This document shows, piece after piece, positions 22,515 to 34,361 of a stretch of DNA of 64,000 nucleotides (its first letter is position 1; each line of letters starts with the position of its first letter). The position numbers were made by a program, and so were the translations under genes. This stretch comes from Epiperipatus broadwayi (taxonomy: Eukaryota > Onychophora > Udeonychophora > Euonychophora > Peripatidae): positions 188,001-252,000 of the forward strand of contig JAQFVV010006835.1 of NCBI GenBank assembly GCA_028023455.1. The letters run 5' to 3'. The notes under the pieces were generated by a model. That model saw only the letters and a program-made list of their open reading frames with translations. It made no database searches and was not told the DNA's origin.

Positions 22515-24826
22515 ACTGTTTATAGTGAACTTAATGTAATTTAGAAGGGAATTTAACAGAACTTTAAAAGTATTTGTCCACAATAAATACTCCAAACCGT
22601 TTTATTTTTTAAATATCATATAAATAACATCTATTCCATTTCATTTTTTAAAATTATATCTATTTTATAAGAACCATATATTCTTTTATAAATTTTGTCG
22701 TTTGTTTTGACTTTATTTTACAGTTATTATCAAAAACTATATCTTTAATTATCAAAAAAAAAAAAAAAACTTATCTAGATTTTTGCAGTATTAAATTTTT
22801 TTTATTTAAGTAATAGTTCGTTGAAGTGCAATTTGAAAGTTATAATTGCAGGGTGAATATTGAATCCGAGTTAGTCTGTATTCAGAACAGAATATATTTA
22901 CCTGTTTAAGAAGGTTTATTTAAACTTTTTGTATCAATAATTCAGCCTCTGTGATTAAGTTGCAACCGTTAGTGTCAATATAAATATATTGGACCATAAA
23001 AAGGAAGTTGTCTTAATTAAAGACCGAGACTGTTATTAAATTGTTTAAGGGTAGACTGATTTCTATAAATATATATAAATATATTGCGGTATTTTCCACC
23101 TCATAATAAAATACTAGTTATTTTTATTTATGTTTATTTTTGTTAGTTTGTATGTAAAATTTATTTAATTAATAAATAAAATTTCGAAAATAGAACGCTA
23201 AATATATATATATAGTTATCAGAACCAATTTTAAATTTTTATTTCTAAGTTGAAGAAATTTCACCATAAGGACAGTATCACCTCGTCTAGATTTTTATTT
23301 GACAACACATGGAGCCTGATTAAGCTATATTAAATAACACCATTAGCACATCAGACTATCTGGTTGCCCGAACAACGTGGATTATTTTTATTTTATTTAC
23401 AATTGTATCATTCTTACATATGTATTTCAATAAAGTTATTTATATAATAAAACCTATTTTAAATTTTAATTATACTTTTGGTACGTTGGTGGGGAAGGGT
23501 ATAAAATATGCTTCTTTGTAAAAAAAATAAATAAATAAGTAAAGAATCTTGAGAAATTTTATAAAATTGAATGTGTTGATTACAAATAAAAATTGATTAA
23601 TAATATGAGCAAACCCAGACAAAAAATTAGAACTGGAGCCAAAATAAGAAAAGAACATATTTTTTTGCTACATGACTAATATAAATGCTCCTAAAATTTA
23701 GAACTAAAGTATAAAAGTTTTAATAAAAAAAATGCCTAGTGAACGAACGCATGGTGGGAGGAACTGTGTTTTCAAAAGACATTCTTTTTACCTTGTTTGA
23801 AGAAGCTAAACCATGTTTTTTTTGACTAGATCAACTGTGATTTCTTTTAGGAAATTGCTTTCCCATGGCCATCTCTACATCTGCTGAAACTTAACATGGC
23901 ATCCAGTGTCAAAATGGTGAAGAACAATCAGTGAGTTATAATTCACATGTAATATGAGATTACTATTAAGAACATAATCCCAGTCCAGTAGAATGATATG
24001 AAAGCTCACCAAATGAAGGCATGAGTTCATGGCAGACAATACTCGTCATATGCATCAAATTTTGGCAAAAGAACAAAAACTCAATTTTAGGATTGTGTAA
24101 ACATGAACTATATCTTATAAGATGCAAATCTAATCATTATTTCCTTAAAATAAAATTGTCAGTGTAATAGTTTAGAAACAATGAAGCTTATCATGTAAAT
24201 AAGTTTTAACTTATACGTATTATGTAATTTGATATCTTGTGTAATTTATTTTGCTTCTACTTGTTATATATTTGGTTATTCTTATTTTTTGATCATTGTT
24301 TAGTTCAGTGGAGTTTGATTTAATTTATTTCTCAAGGCAGTTTAAAGCATAGGTATAGTATTGTGAATATTACATAATTTTTATAGATTCACTACCTTTC
24401 TAAATACCCTTTGTCAGAGAGAGACTTGGTATTATTAGTTTATACTATTTTGATATGTGTGCATTTTCTTTCAAAAGAGGGATAGAGCTTGTTAGCAGAG
24501 TAAGGTCATTTATTTTATATGTCTAGGTTAATTAGTTTTGCTAGCTTCTGTTCTGGTGATGCGTTACATTGATTTAGTATCCGATATTTTCCCTTTTTAT
24601 ATTGCCAATTCAATGTCATACCGAGCAGTTTGTCTTTACCTGTCAGGAATGTTATAATACGTCACACTACATATAATGTTTATTTAAATTTGGATTTGGA
24701 TTTTATAATAATTGATCATAAAAATCTTTAAATGGAGAAAGGGAATAATTTGAGTAGGGATTTAAAATAAGAATCGCATCATTGTATTGGATTGTATTAT
24801 GAACTAGAATACATTATTGTTCTTTA
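22515..24826. other. AT-rich DNA, no gene recognised
   Basis: Short stretches of higher complexity (22850-23040, 23260-23400, 23730-23990) show no protein-like frames or known repeat signatures. They may be unclassified repeat remnants. Confidence 0.4.
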
Positions 24827-25589
24827 ACCCTTGTGCTGATGTTTACGAGATGTTGCATTGATGATTGACATCACTCCAATTCCATCATTTTTAATGCTAA
24901 GATAGACATTATAGACTCGTTAGCTAGGTTTTTAAAGGTTCTGTAAGATGCTGCCCTCTCTTGAATTATTTTATAAGTAAAAAATCAATAAAACTGGTGG
25001 TAGAGCTTATCAAAGAAGAAACCTTGTCGGTGATTGGATCTTAGCTGTCAAAGATAGTCTGATTGTCTTAGCCATCAAAGATAGTCTGATTGGCTGGCAA
25101 GGACAAAGAAACTACCTAATTAAAGAAAAATGCTAAGATTTTCAATTCGAAAATGATAAATGTTTTTAGACAATTATAAAAGTATTTATTGAGAAATTAT
25201 AAATATATAAGTAAAATAATGCTAAAAATAAAATTATTTTAAAAAAATATTTAAGATTTTAGTAAAAATATTTAAGATTTTAGCAAAAAAAATATTTACT
25301 TTTTCGTAACGTAAAACTGAAAAAAATAAATTTACGTCAGCAACTCTTTTTAATTCATTATTACATTCGCCTTTTTAAATTTGCCACTATCAAATATTTC
25401 TACAATAAACAAATAGAAATTTATTTTTGAAAGAACTTTCGTTCACTTTCATAACCTTACAAATTATTAATATACTTTTTACAAACAAATCTAAAGTGAA
25501 TATGATATTAAAAAGTGAATATATTTTGACAATTGACTTTGTCTTGGCCAATTAAAAGTTTTGATTTTTAACTCACTTGAGCCAATAAT
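24827..25589. repeat. ~0.76 kb dispersed repeat, copy 2
   Basis: Same orientation as 19638-20357. It differs by an internal ~28 bp duplication (TAGTCTGATTG repeated near 25050-25090) and a ~25 bp extra segment near 25520-25545 (TTTTGACAATTGACTTTG). These differences look like independent indels after dispersal. Confidence 0.8.
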
Positions 25590-25919
25590 ATAATCAGGGG
25601 TCTTAAGTAATACTTACATTATTATTTAAAGTTAATCATTATTTCCAACTATTAAAGTTCATCAATATAGCATTATCCCTCTATTATTAATAGTTCATTC
25701 CGTTAAAAAGTGGTTAATAAGAAATGTTTGCTTGTGGTGAGTGTTCATTTACATAAATGATTAATTTATTTTGATGAAAATGATTGCTAGCAAAAATAAA
25801 TTAAGACCACCTCTTTTAAAATGATTAAGGAGACTATTACTTGGTTCTGTTCCAGGCTTTGATCTGGTGGCACCTGATAGTGATCATATATGTTGCATAC
25901 ACATCAATTTGTATCACAG

Positions 25920-25921
<2 letters not shown>

Positions 25922-25961
<40 letters not shown>

Positions 25962-25962
25962 A

Positions 25963-26002
<40 letters not shown>
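25922..26002. repeat. (TA)n microsatellite
   Basis: Nearly pure TA tract with one TC/TTTA interruption. 25590-25921 and 26003-26312 on either side contain no recognised gene. Confidence 0.95.
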
Positions 26003-26006
<4 letters not shown>

Positions 26007-26350
26007 GTGTTAAATAAGATCATTCTAAAATATTTGAAGTCATTCTGATATAACTTGGAAAAAATGCCATTAATTTAAAACATTGTCATGAAAAGAAAAT
26101 CATTCAAAATTTCTGAACCGTTTTTGGTTATAATGATTATATTATCCTGTGTGTTTTGATGAAATGAGAAAATGGCTGACTCTGAAGTCTAATCTTCTAA
26201 AATCATTGTCCAGCCCTATCACTTCAAGTGTTCCACTATCTTATGAACTCCCAAGTGAAAAACCACTCAATAATTATTATTGTTATTATCATTAGATTTA
26301 GTTCGTGTAATATTGCTATTTTTGCTATTTTTTAATGGTACTATGTCATC

Positions 26351-26510
<160 letters not shown>

Positions 26511-26512
26511 AG

Positions 26513-27640
26513 TATTATGTGCAGCTACTAAAAAAAACTTCTATCTGGATTAGATATGTGGATGATACTTTTGTCATATGGCCTCATGGCATTGATGCCT
26601 TAAATTCTTTTCTTGTTTTTATAAATAATTGGCATCCAAATATTAAATTCACTATGGAAGTGGAAAATAACAGATCACTTTCTTTTCTAGATGTTTTAAT
26701 TGCAAGAAAATATGATGAAACATTATCAATATCAGTTTACAGAAAATCCACCCATACAAACAGCTATCTTGATTTTAATTCTCATCATCATTCTGCACAA
26801 ATTTTTTCTGTAGCAAAAAACCTTTTGAGTAGAGCTTATAATTTATCTGATAAAGAACATCTTACTCAAGAAATAGAACTTACAAAAAATATTATAATTT
26901 CTAATATAGTAAAAACATCATAGTAAGGCTTTACATAACATTAATACTAAAAAGAAAAAAGAGGATAGAATTGACAATTCCTCTTTTAAAAGAGTAATTT
27001 TACCTTACATTAAAGGGATTACTGATAAAATCAGTAGAAGGCTTTCTTGTTTTAATATAAAGACTACTTTTTCTACTGGCAAAAAAATAGGTGATTTTTT
27101 TATATAAACCTAAAGACAGAAAATTTTTGCAACACCAAGGAGTTTATTAAATTCCATGTTTGTAGTGCTCAAGAAGCTATGTGGGTCATTCTAATAGATA
27201 AATAAATGTCAGAATTAAGGAACATAGAAATGCTTTTAATCAAAAAATTAACACATCAGTTTTTACTTCTCATTTTTTAGAAATTGGTCACAAACCTGAT
27301 TTTGACAATACAAAAATACTTGCAAATTTGGAACAATATGATTTAAGAACCATAAGAGAGTCAATTGAAATATTAAAGAGACATATTGCTTTAAATAGGG
27401 CTGATGAAGCACAATGTATTCCAGCTATGTGGAAACCTCTCATTTTATCTAATATTAACTTGAAATTATCAGGTGGAAAAACTGAGGGAGATAAACATGT
27501 TCATAAGCCTTGTATTGTGAATGCTGAACTACTTCAAGTTGAATCACACTTCTCATCTTGCACTGAGTCACGTTATTCATTAAGATCTAACGATATTGTT
27601 CTTTCAAAAGTTAACCTTGATAATGGTGGTTGCTAGTCTG
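26513..27640 (+). pseudogene. PLE ORF remnant: RT C-terminal half and GIY-YIG
   Basis: Three frames in order. First, 26519-26923 holds the RT catalytic motif [10 protein letters not shown], then [10 protein letters not shown] and [19 protein letters not shown], all characteristic of Penelope-like RT. Second, 26925-27107 in a different frame reads LPYIKGITDKISRRL, the linker of PLE proteins. Third, 27139-27636 is the GIY-YIG endonuclease: GVYxIPCLxCS, SYVGHSNR, VRIKEHR, FLEIGHKPDFDN, with the CxxC and His residues typical of the PLE subtype, then REEI-like KRHIALNRADEAQC. Two frame changes and in-frame stops (for example inside GVYxIPC) make it non-functional. A PLE protein would normally copy its RNA at an endonuclease nick. 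Confidence 0.9.
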
Positions 27641-27759
27641 TCTAAATATCGGATTGAAATGCAAAATTATACATTGTTCATACCCAAAAACATTGTATTA
27701 TTTACATCATATAACCATGAAAATGTTAAATATAATATATATATATATATATATATATA

Positions 27760-27793
<34 letters not shown>

Positions 27794-27849
27794 GTATTGC
27801 TATTCTTATTATTGTTTAATAGTGCTATGCCATTATTTATATATACGGA

Positions 27850-30180
27850 TATGTATTATGTCACATATATAAATACACATGAAACAGTAGAATTATTATA
27901 GAATATTTGAATAGTTTAAAAAAAATTAAAATTTTTTATGAAGGATCCTATGAAATTATAAAGAAATATATTGAAAATATTTTTTAGTCCAAGATGGTAG
28001 TAATATAAAATGGCCACAGCCATACAATTGTCATATCTTGTAGTCATATATTAAAATTTAATTGACAATTAAAAATTACAAGAAGAGAAATTACTAGTAT
28101 GATAAAAAACAAAAAGGTTGTTTTTATTTAGATAAAATAATAATAATAATTTAAGTGGGGCTGATAGCTATAAAATACATGATCAGAATAGATACATTGA
28201 TTTCTGCAGAGAAAAAAAATTTCTATTGAAGTTTGTTTAGATATATTCACCTAGTGTTATTGGGATTTGGTCATGTGTCATGTGATATTTTGAAGTGTAT
28301 ATTTTTACAGGTAGTGCCACAACATTTTTTTTTCAAAATTCTTTACTCACCTACCTCTAATGCTCAGACAAAGCTAGATTCAGTTTGAATGATTGTTGAA
28401 TTTATCAACCTCTAAGTCTGAAAATGGAACAAGGCTTATGTTTAATTTTTGATGTGTTGTGACTAGTTTAGAAAAAATCAAACTGAGATAATCATTCTAG
28501 TGTTTATGCTTCAGTGTATATCTTAATGTCCTCTGGTCAATTTTTTGTAAATCCTAAAGTTGAAATCCTACTCATTCTTTATGCAGTTTAATGTCAAGCA
28601 GATCTCAGCTATGAAATCATGGATATATGTATTCTGTAAAACACTATTTATGAAAATGACTGAAATACAAAAATAATTAGTGAAATAAAATTAAAAGTCT
28701 TGCAGTAAACTTAGAAATAAGAAATAAAAAGTTACACAATTCCAATGTCTAATTTTAAAGGAAGGAGATTTATAACTAAAATAAATTCAATGGCAGATAA
28801 ATTATTTATATTATAAAGGTGTATAAACAAAAAATTGTTTATTAAAAACTTGTATAAATTATGAAATAAATATATAAATTGCCTAAAAAATTAAAAGAAA
28901 GTTAGTTTATTCATTTATTCATATTATTAAAAATTTTATAGCTACTTTGTAATATACAATAAACAAAATGATAAATTGTACTATAAAGGAAGAAATGAAG
29001 TTTTAAATAAAAATGTTCCACAATTTTATAGTAAATTTGATGGCAAATTTAAATATGTTATTTAGAATTATGAATTAATAATATTTTTAAAATTAGCAAT
29101 CAAATTCTAATAGTCAGTGACAATTTTTTTCTTCCTATCTCTACCTAATGTATATAGAGACAGAGAAACTTTTTTTTCTTTCATTCATTTATTTATCAAA
29201 TCATGATATAATTTTAAAAATATATGCAAAATTATTTGTTTTCACGTGTTTGAAAAGAATAAAAAATGTTTTCAAAAAACATGTAAAAAAACAGGGATCC
29301 AATTTTGTAATTGGCTGATGTTGAGTCCATTGTTTAGAAAACATGGTGAACAACATTAAGCAGAGTATAAATAAGTATAAAACAAGAAATTATGGCATTA
29401 GAGTCAAGTCCAATCTGGTCCAGGCTATTGGAGTTTATTTGAAAACTCAACTCAAAAAACAGTTGCAGGGATCCAGAGCAGAGAAGAGAAACCACTGATT
29501 AACCTGAGATTTTAACAATAATCATAGAGTTTGTATAAAATGAAGATGAATAAGAATTATCAGTTGCTATTAGATTTTAAATAGTATTTTATAAAGGAAG
29601 AGTGATTAACTAATCATATTTCCATAATAAATTTTAATAAATTGTATGTTAGGATTATTTTATGTGTTTTTTAAGACATGAGAATAATACAAGGTAGTTT
29701 TGTCATATGAATTTAGAAGGGGGTAATAGTCTTATGTCACTGGGAATGTATCTTTAGGGGTATATCCTCAATATTTAAGCCATTGTATCTTACTGAATGT
29801 CTCATGTGAAAAGTTTTCATAATTATATTACTTATTTTAGTCGAACCATATTTTAATTATAATTTATAAGATAGTTGTAATTTAAACTATTAGTAAAATA
29901 AATAAGATGTGTGTTTAATTTGAACCCTGATTATTTATTGTGATTATATGTATTATTATATTCTAAGCTAGTTAGTTTTATTATATTTAGTTATGATGAA
30001 ATATTGATTTTATTAGATATATGTTAGTCATTTATTTTGAGCTAGTCCTAATAGTAATTGTCTTTAATAGTCATTGGTTATATAACTTGACTGTAGTTTA
30101 TGATAGTTATTGCATAGTTAGCCAGAGAGTTTATATATATATATATTTGGGATTTGTTCATATATACATTTACTTATATT
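27850..30180. other. AT-rich DNA, no gene recognised
   Basis: No family assigned. 29280-29520 is slightly richer in GC and complexity, with GGGATCC occurring twice, but shows no frame. Confidence 0.4.
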
Positions 30181-30265
30181 TAATACTACTACTGCACTGA
30201 TGATGATGTTTTGGCTGGTTAATACCAGTTAGCTAGTTAATATATGATCGATCCAAAACATCAAT
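30181..30265. repeat. multi-branched hairpin element
   Basis: Closing stem GATGTTTTGG (30205-30214) pairs with CCAAAACATC (30253-30262). Directly inside is a second perfect hairpin, CTGGT-TAAT-ACCAG (30215-30228), and near the far side a GATCGATC palindrome. It begins with CTGATGA but lacks a GAAA in the hammerhead position, so it is not called a ribozyme. It may be the structured end of a retroelement. Confidence 0.55.
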
Positions 30266-30735
30266 ATAATCTTAACATTAACAGTAAACAAATGCCTACA
30301 TGGATTAATCTGAATTATATATATAAGCAGGAGCATAAAAGAGAATATCAATTGCTTTAAAAAAGTTGTAATATTTTTTTTAAAAGTCTACTTAAATATA
30401 GTTAAAATGTAAAAGACTTTTAATGTCTATTGAAAGCATATAAAGAATAAAATGGTAAAAAATACATTTACAAAAATGGCATTTGAAGCATTTACTATAT
30501 ATAAAACATGCATGAGATTCTGGTAAAATAAAATTACTTTTTGCTTTTTTATAGCATTTACTAGTATTACAATGAGTGCTGGAATTTAAAACTTATTAAA
30601 TAACAAAATGAAGTCTCACAGAACAAAAAAAAAAACATTATACACACACACATATATATATATTCTGAAAAATAAATATTTTAATTTATTACTTTTTAAA
30701 AGGGCATTATTTTCAGTTCTTAATTTGAAATAATT

Positions 30736-30822
30736 GCCCTGTATCGTTTGGTATAGTGCTAGAGTGGCAATCTCTGGACATCAAATTTCACAGACTTTGA
30801 TCTAGTTCAAGTACTTCAGGTA
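30736..30822 (+). other. possible tRNA-derived SINE head
   Basis: GTTTGGTATAGTGCTAGA resembles a Pol III A-box, and AGTTCAAGTAC (30804-30814) lies at B-box distance. The stretch is GC-richer than its flanks. No stable cloverleaf could be drawn by eye, so it may be a degenerate SINE. The flanks 30266-30735 and 30823-32167 contain nothing recognised. Confidence 0.35.
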
Positions 30823-32167
30823 CTTAACCTTTTTATGATTTCTGAAACAACAAAATATTCGTTTCTTTTTTGTTTTTTCAATTAATTTTCATAAAAATGT
30901 ATATATGGTTTATACATTAATACCAATAAAAATGGCTAATCCAATTTTCCTAAGGCTATATAAGCTAATTTGTGAAACAAAAAAGTGCTCCATACTTATT
31001 CATTCACTCCATCTTTGCAACAAATTATGCTGCTGATTTTTAATTTCTTTTGCGGCACAACTTATCTAATTATAGTATGTCAGTGTGATACTACTTTTTA
31101 GATATTGTTTTCTGATAATAACTCTTTATGTTTATTGAGATTCATTTTAACTCATTTGAATTCTGACATTTACACTTGGTTGAAGTTTTTGAAATTGCTC
31201 AAACTTTTACTTCTGTATAAAATCTTTATTTTATACTAAAACTCAATAAATGGGTCTTGATTTATTTTTAATTTATTTTATAAGTAAATAATATTCTTAA
31301 AGTCATATCTGAGTTTTTTAAATATTTATAAACTCAATTGTAAATAAGAATAGACGACGTAACATCAATGATGATAATGTAGACAAACTTTCAGAAAATA
31401 AACAATTTCTTTGTCATTTTATGTTTTTTTTTTAAATATCAACAAATAAATGTAGGTTTGTGATAAATCTGTCAAAATATTCTGATATTTCCTTTATGAT
31501 TATTAAAATATTTGAAAAAAACTTTAACACTATATAAATTTTGATAAGTGATGATGTTACACAATGATTTTCTCATTGAGCATAGTTAAAAAAAATGAAT
31601 GATCCTTAAAATAAACTCTTTTTTATAAATAAAAATGATTAATATTTGATGACCACCCACAAAAAAAGTCTAAAAACAGAACATGAGAATCTGTGTGATT
31701 TAAACAAGTCTTACACTAATACAAATTAAAATAATCATGAAACAGTAATTTAAAGTGGTTAGAATTACCACACTTTTTTTGAGAACACCTAATGATTCTT
31801 AATGATTATGAGAGTTATCAAGTTAAAATAATCTTTATAAAGTAATTAGTTATTTTCTCACCCAAAAGTAATATTTTCTACAAAAACTGTTTTCATGAGT
31901 ATATTAGTAAATTATAATACATTTAAAGGATCTGTTTTCAAAAAGTTCATAAGATGTTTGAGCAACGGACAGATCCAGATTTCAACACATTAACTAATGA
32001 AGAAATTCTCACAGTGAAAGAAAAATGGAAGCTCATCTTCACATACACATTCCAATAAATGTAACTTCATAAAAGTTGATTTAATATAATATCCATAATA
32101 TTCTAAAATTATTGGAATATTTTTAAGGGAAATAAAAATTATTTTAGTTACTTTATGCTAGGTCATT

Positions 32168-32310
32168 GGTGGTGATGATGGTGGTGGTAGTAGTAGTAGC
32201 AGTGGTGGCAGTGGTGTTAGTAGTAGTGGTAGTAGTAGTGGTAATAGTAGTGGTAGTAGTGGTAGTAGCAATAGTATCAGCAGTAATAGTAGAAGTAATA
32301 GTAGTAGAAA
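32168..32310. repeat. (GGT)n/(AGT)n trinucleotide tract
   Basis: Imperfect trinucleotide repeats mixing GGT, AGT and AAT. 32311-32689 to its right has no clear feature. Confidence 0.9.
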
Positions 32311-32689
32311 TGTTTGGGTTCTAGATACCAGAATTTATATTTCTGAATGATTTGCTTGTTAATAAGTGTAATTAAATTCTGTGGTGTGGTGGTGGTCTCT
32401 ACCATATTGGCATGCCTCTATGCTTCCCAATCTGTAATTTTCCCAGAGGCAATATTTTGGTTTGTTTAGAAATTAAATATATAGGATTTAATGAAGTAAT
32501 TTAAAAATTTGTAAGGGGTGTGTCTGTGGGTACCATGGGCCATAATTTTTCTATAATAGAGAAAAATGCTATTAATTTTACTATTGGAATGTATGTTTTT
32601 TTGTAGATGATATATAGTCATAGAGTGCATTGATAGTCCACTGTGGCTAGCAGGCATTTGCATTGATTTGATGGTCATAGCCACAATTT

Positions 32690-33335
32690 TCCTACCCCAT
32701 ATTAGTTTGTGCATAATGAGTTGATTTTTTTAAAAAAAATTGTATATTTTATTATGGGCATATAGAATATGGTTTTGGGAAAGATGAGTATGTTAAAGAG
32801 TGCATATGTTGCATGTAGTATAGGTAGGCTTTAGAGAGTGAATTGGTAGTTTGTTCAATGGATAAAATTAATGAACCTTGAATTCTGGTTCTCATGGCAT
32901 TTGCTGATTTGTGTATGAGAAAACCCAAAAAATTTTGAGGTGGAGCAGTAAATATAGAAGGAATGGAATTTCTAGTTAAGATATTCCATATAGTTGATTT
33001 GTTTAGGTTAAAATTGAGTTTGTATTGGTTGGTGTAATTATTTGTTATTGTGATTAGTTGAGGAAGGATTTTTTTGATGGGAGAAATATAACTATGTCAT
33101 CCATGTAACTGATGTGTGTAATGATTTTAATAGTAGGGATGTATATGCCCTGCAAGTTGTTTTTGATGTTAGTTAGTAAGAGGTTAATGTAGGTTATAAA
33201 AAATAAGGCACTTAATGGTGAGCCTTGGGGAGTTGAATTATAGGGAGTAAAACTAGGTGAAGTTTGGCCATTCAGAATAACATGTATTTCTCTGTTTATA
33301 AGGTGGTTAGTAAGAATGTAAAGCACTGCTTATTA
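32690..33335 (-). mobile_element. LINE-type reverse transcriptase fragment
   Basis: On the minus strand the 90-residue frame 33326-33054 contains NSTPQGSPLSALFFITYINLL, the RT motif 4 block with PQGSPLS, then ISYMDDIVIF, the YxDD catalytic block. Beyond the stop, in other frames, the text continues as NFNLNKS...FLGFLIHKS down to about 32700, matching the post-catalytic thumb region of LINE RTs. The clade is unclear (not the RTE family elsewhere in the window). At about 33340 it abuts a PLE fragment on the same strand, so one truncated the other. Confidence 0.75.
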
Positions 33336-33339
33336 TCAA

Positions 33340-34150
33340 AATTTGTTTTTCCAAGTTCTCCATAAAAATAGAAGTCAATGCTGGAAAAATTGGTAAATCT
33401 ATAGCTTAACCTGATGCTTGTTTATACATATGATCACACACAAATGAAAAATATATTTAATAAGCAGTGTTCAATCAAGCTGAACAAAATCCGGCAATTG
33501 AATATTTTTCACAACTTCAATAGCTTATTTTAGAGGTACAGTAGTAAAAAGCAAAACAATATCAAAACTTACTAAAATACCATTTTTAGTTAATTTAATA
33601 TCTGGGCTAATGTCAAAAAAATGACCTCCATTTTTAACATAAGATGACATTTCTGTTAAATGTGGCTGTAGAAAAAAAGATAGAAAATGAGCTAGTGTGT
33701 GTGTGTTGGTGAAACAGCTGCACTTTCAATTGATCTCAATGGAATATCTATTTTGTGGATTTTTGGCAAATCATCTAACTTTGGATTTTCTCTAGTTATA
33801 AGAAAGATATACACTTCAATGCAAACAAATTTTCTTAAAAAACTTTATTTTCCTTACAGTTTCAACTGTCAAGCTTTGATGAAGAATGCTGGACAGTCGA
33901 AACTGTAGAAGTTTTTTAAAAAAAATTGTTTGCATTGAAGTGTTTATGAAAGAAGTTATTATAAGCAATATATATATATGAAGATATGCAAAGAAAGTAA
34001 AAGAGAAGAATAAGAGTATACACTTCTTATAAGAAAGATCTTAGTTTTTAAATCTAACTCAGTACCATAAATTAATACTTTCATTTTCTTTTCAAAATAC
34101 ATCATGGGATCTCCATAAATTTTTTTATAAATGTTATTATTTAATAAATT
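33340..34150 (-). mobile_element. Penelope-like RT N-terminal half, split by an insertion
   Basis: Read on the minus strand from 34150: YKKIYGDPMMYFEKKM (34120-34060 region), an interruption at 33809-34026, then NPKLDDLPKIHKIDIPLRSI (about 33790-33735), SAAVSPTH, VKNGGHF, SVPLK-type AIEVVKNIQLPDFVQL (about 33545-33490), KQASG and FPALTSIFMENLEKQ (about 33400-33345). This order is the PLE RT core (PKIHK, SPT, TSVP, GSPISPALA blocks). Stops and frame changes are frequent. It ends at 33340 against a LINE fragment and starts at a TA tract (34160-34182). The endonuclease part is missing. Confidence 0.82.
33809..34026. mobile_element. 218 bp fold-back insertion with 13 bp TSD
   Basis: Flanked by identical TTATAAGAAAGAT at 33796-33808 and 34027-34039; removing the insert joins the interrupted PLE frame. 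Inside, 33811-33870 and 33892-33943 are inverted repeats (ACACTTCAATGCAAACAA against TTGTTTGCATTGAAGTGT). The spacer region reads TTTGATGA...GGACAGTCGAAACTG, resembling a degraded hammerhead core (33876-33903) with stem II GAATG/CAGTC. It is probably a PLE or retrozyme-like terminus inserted into an older PLE. Confidence 0.72.
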
Positions 34151-34271
34151 GTTTTTTGTAATTTATATATATATATATATATTGAAATGGAATATTTACC
34201 GTGTCATATCCATTTCACCTAGTTACATTCTACAGCCCACTTTGTGCCAGGTTTAATTCTTAAAAAGTACC

Positions 34272-34274
<3 letters not shown>

Positions 34275-34313
<39 letters not shown>

Positions 34314-34315
34314 GA

Positions 34316-34358
<43 letters not shown>
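34275..34358. repeat. (TA)n tracts at the RTE 3' end
   Basis: Two TA tracts split by AATGATGA; the RTE tail (minus-strand GGTTGATAATGATGA) runs directly into them. A second short TA tract lies at 34160-34182. 34183-34274 is non-repetitive and unrecognised. Confidence 0.93.

Positions 34359-34361
<3 letters not shown>

Noticed and set aside
33699-33908. Plus-strand 69-codon frame
   Set aside because: Antisense of the PLE RT, whose minus-strand reading has the PKIHK block.
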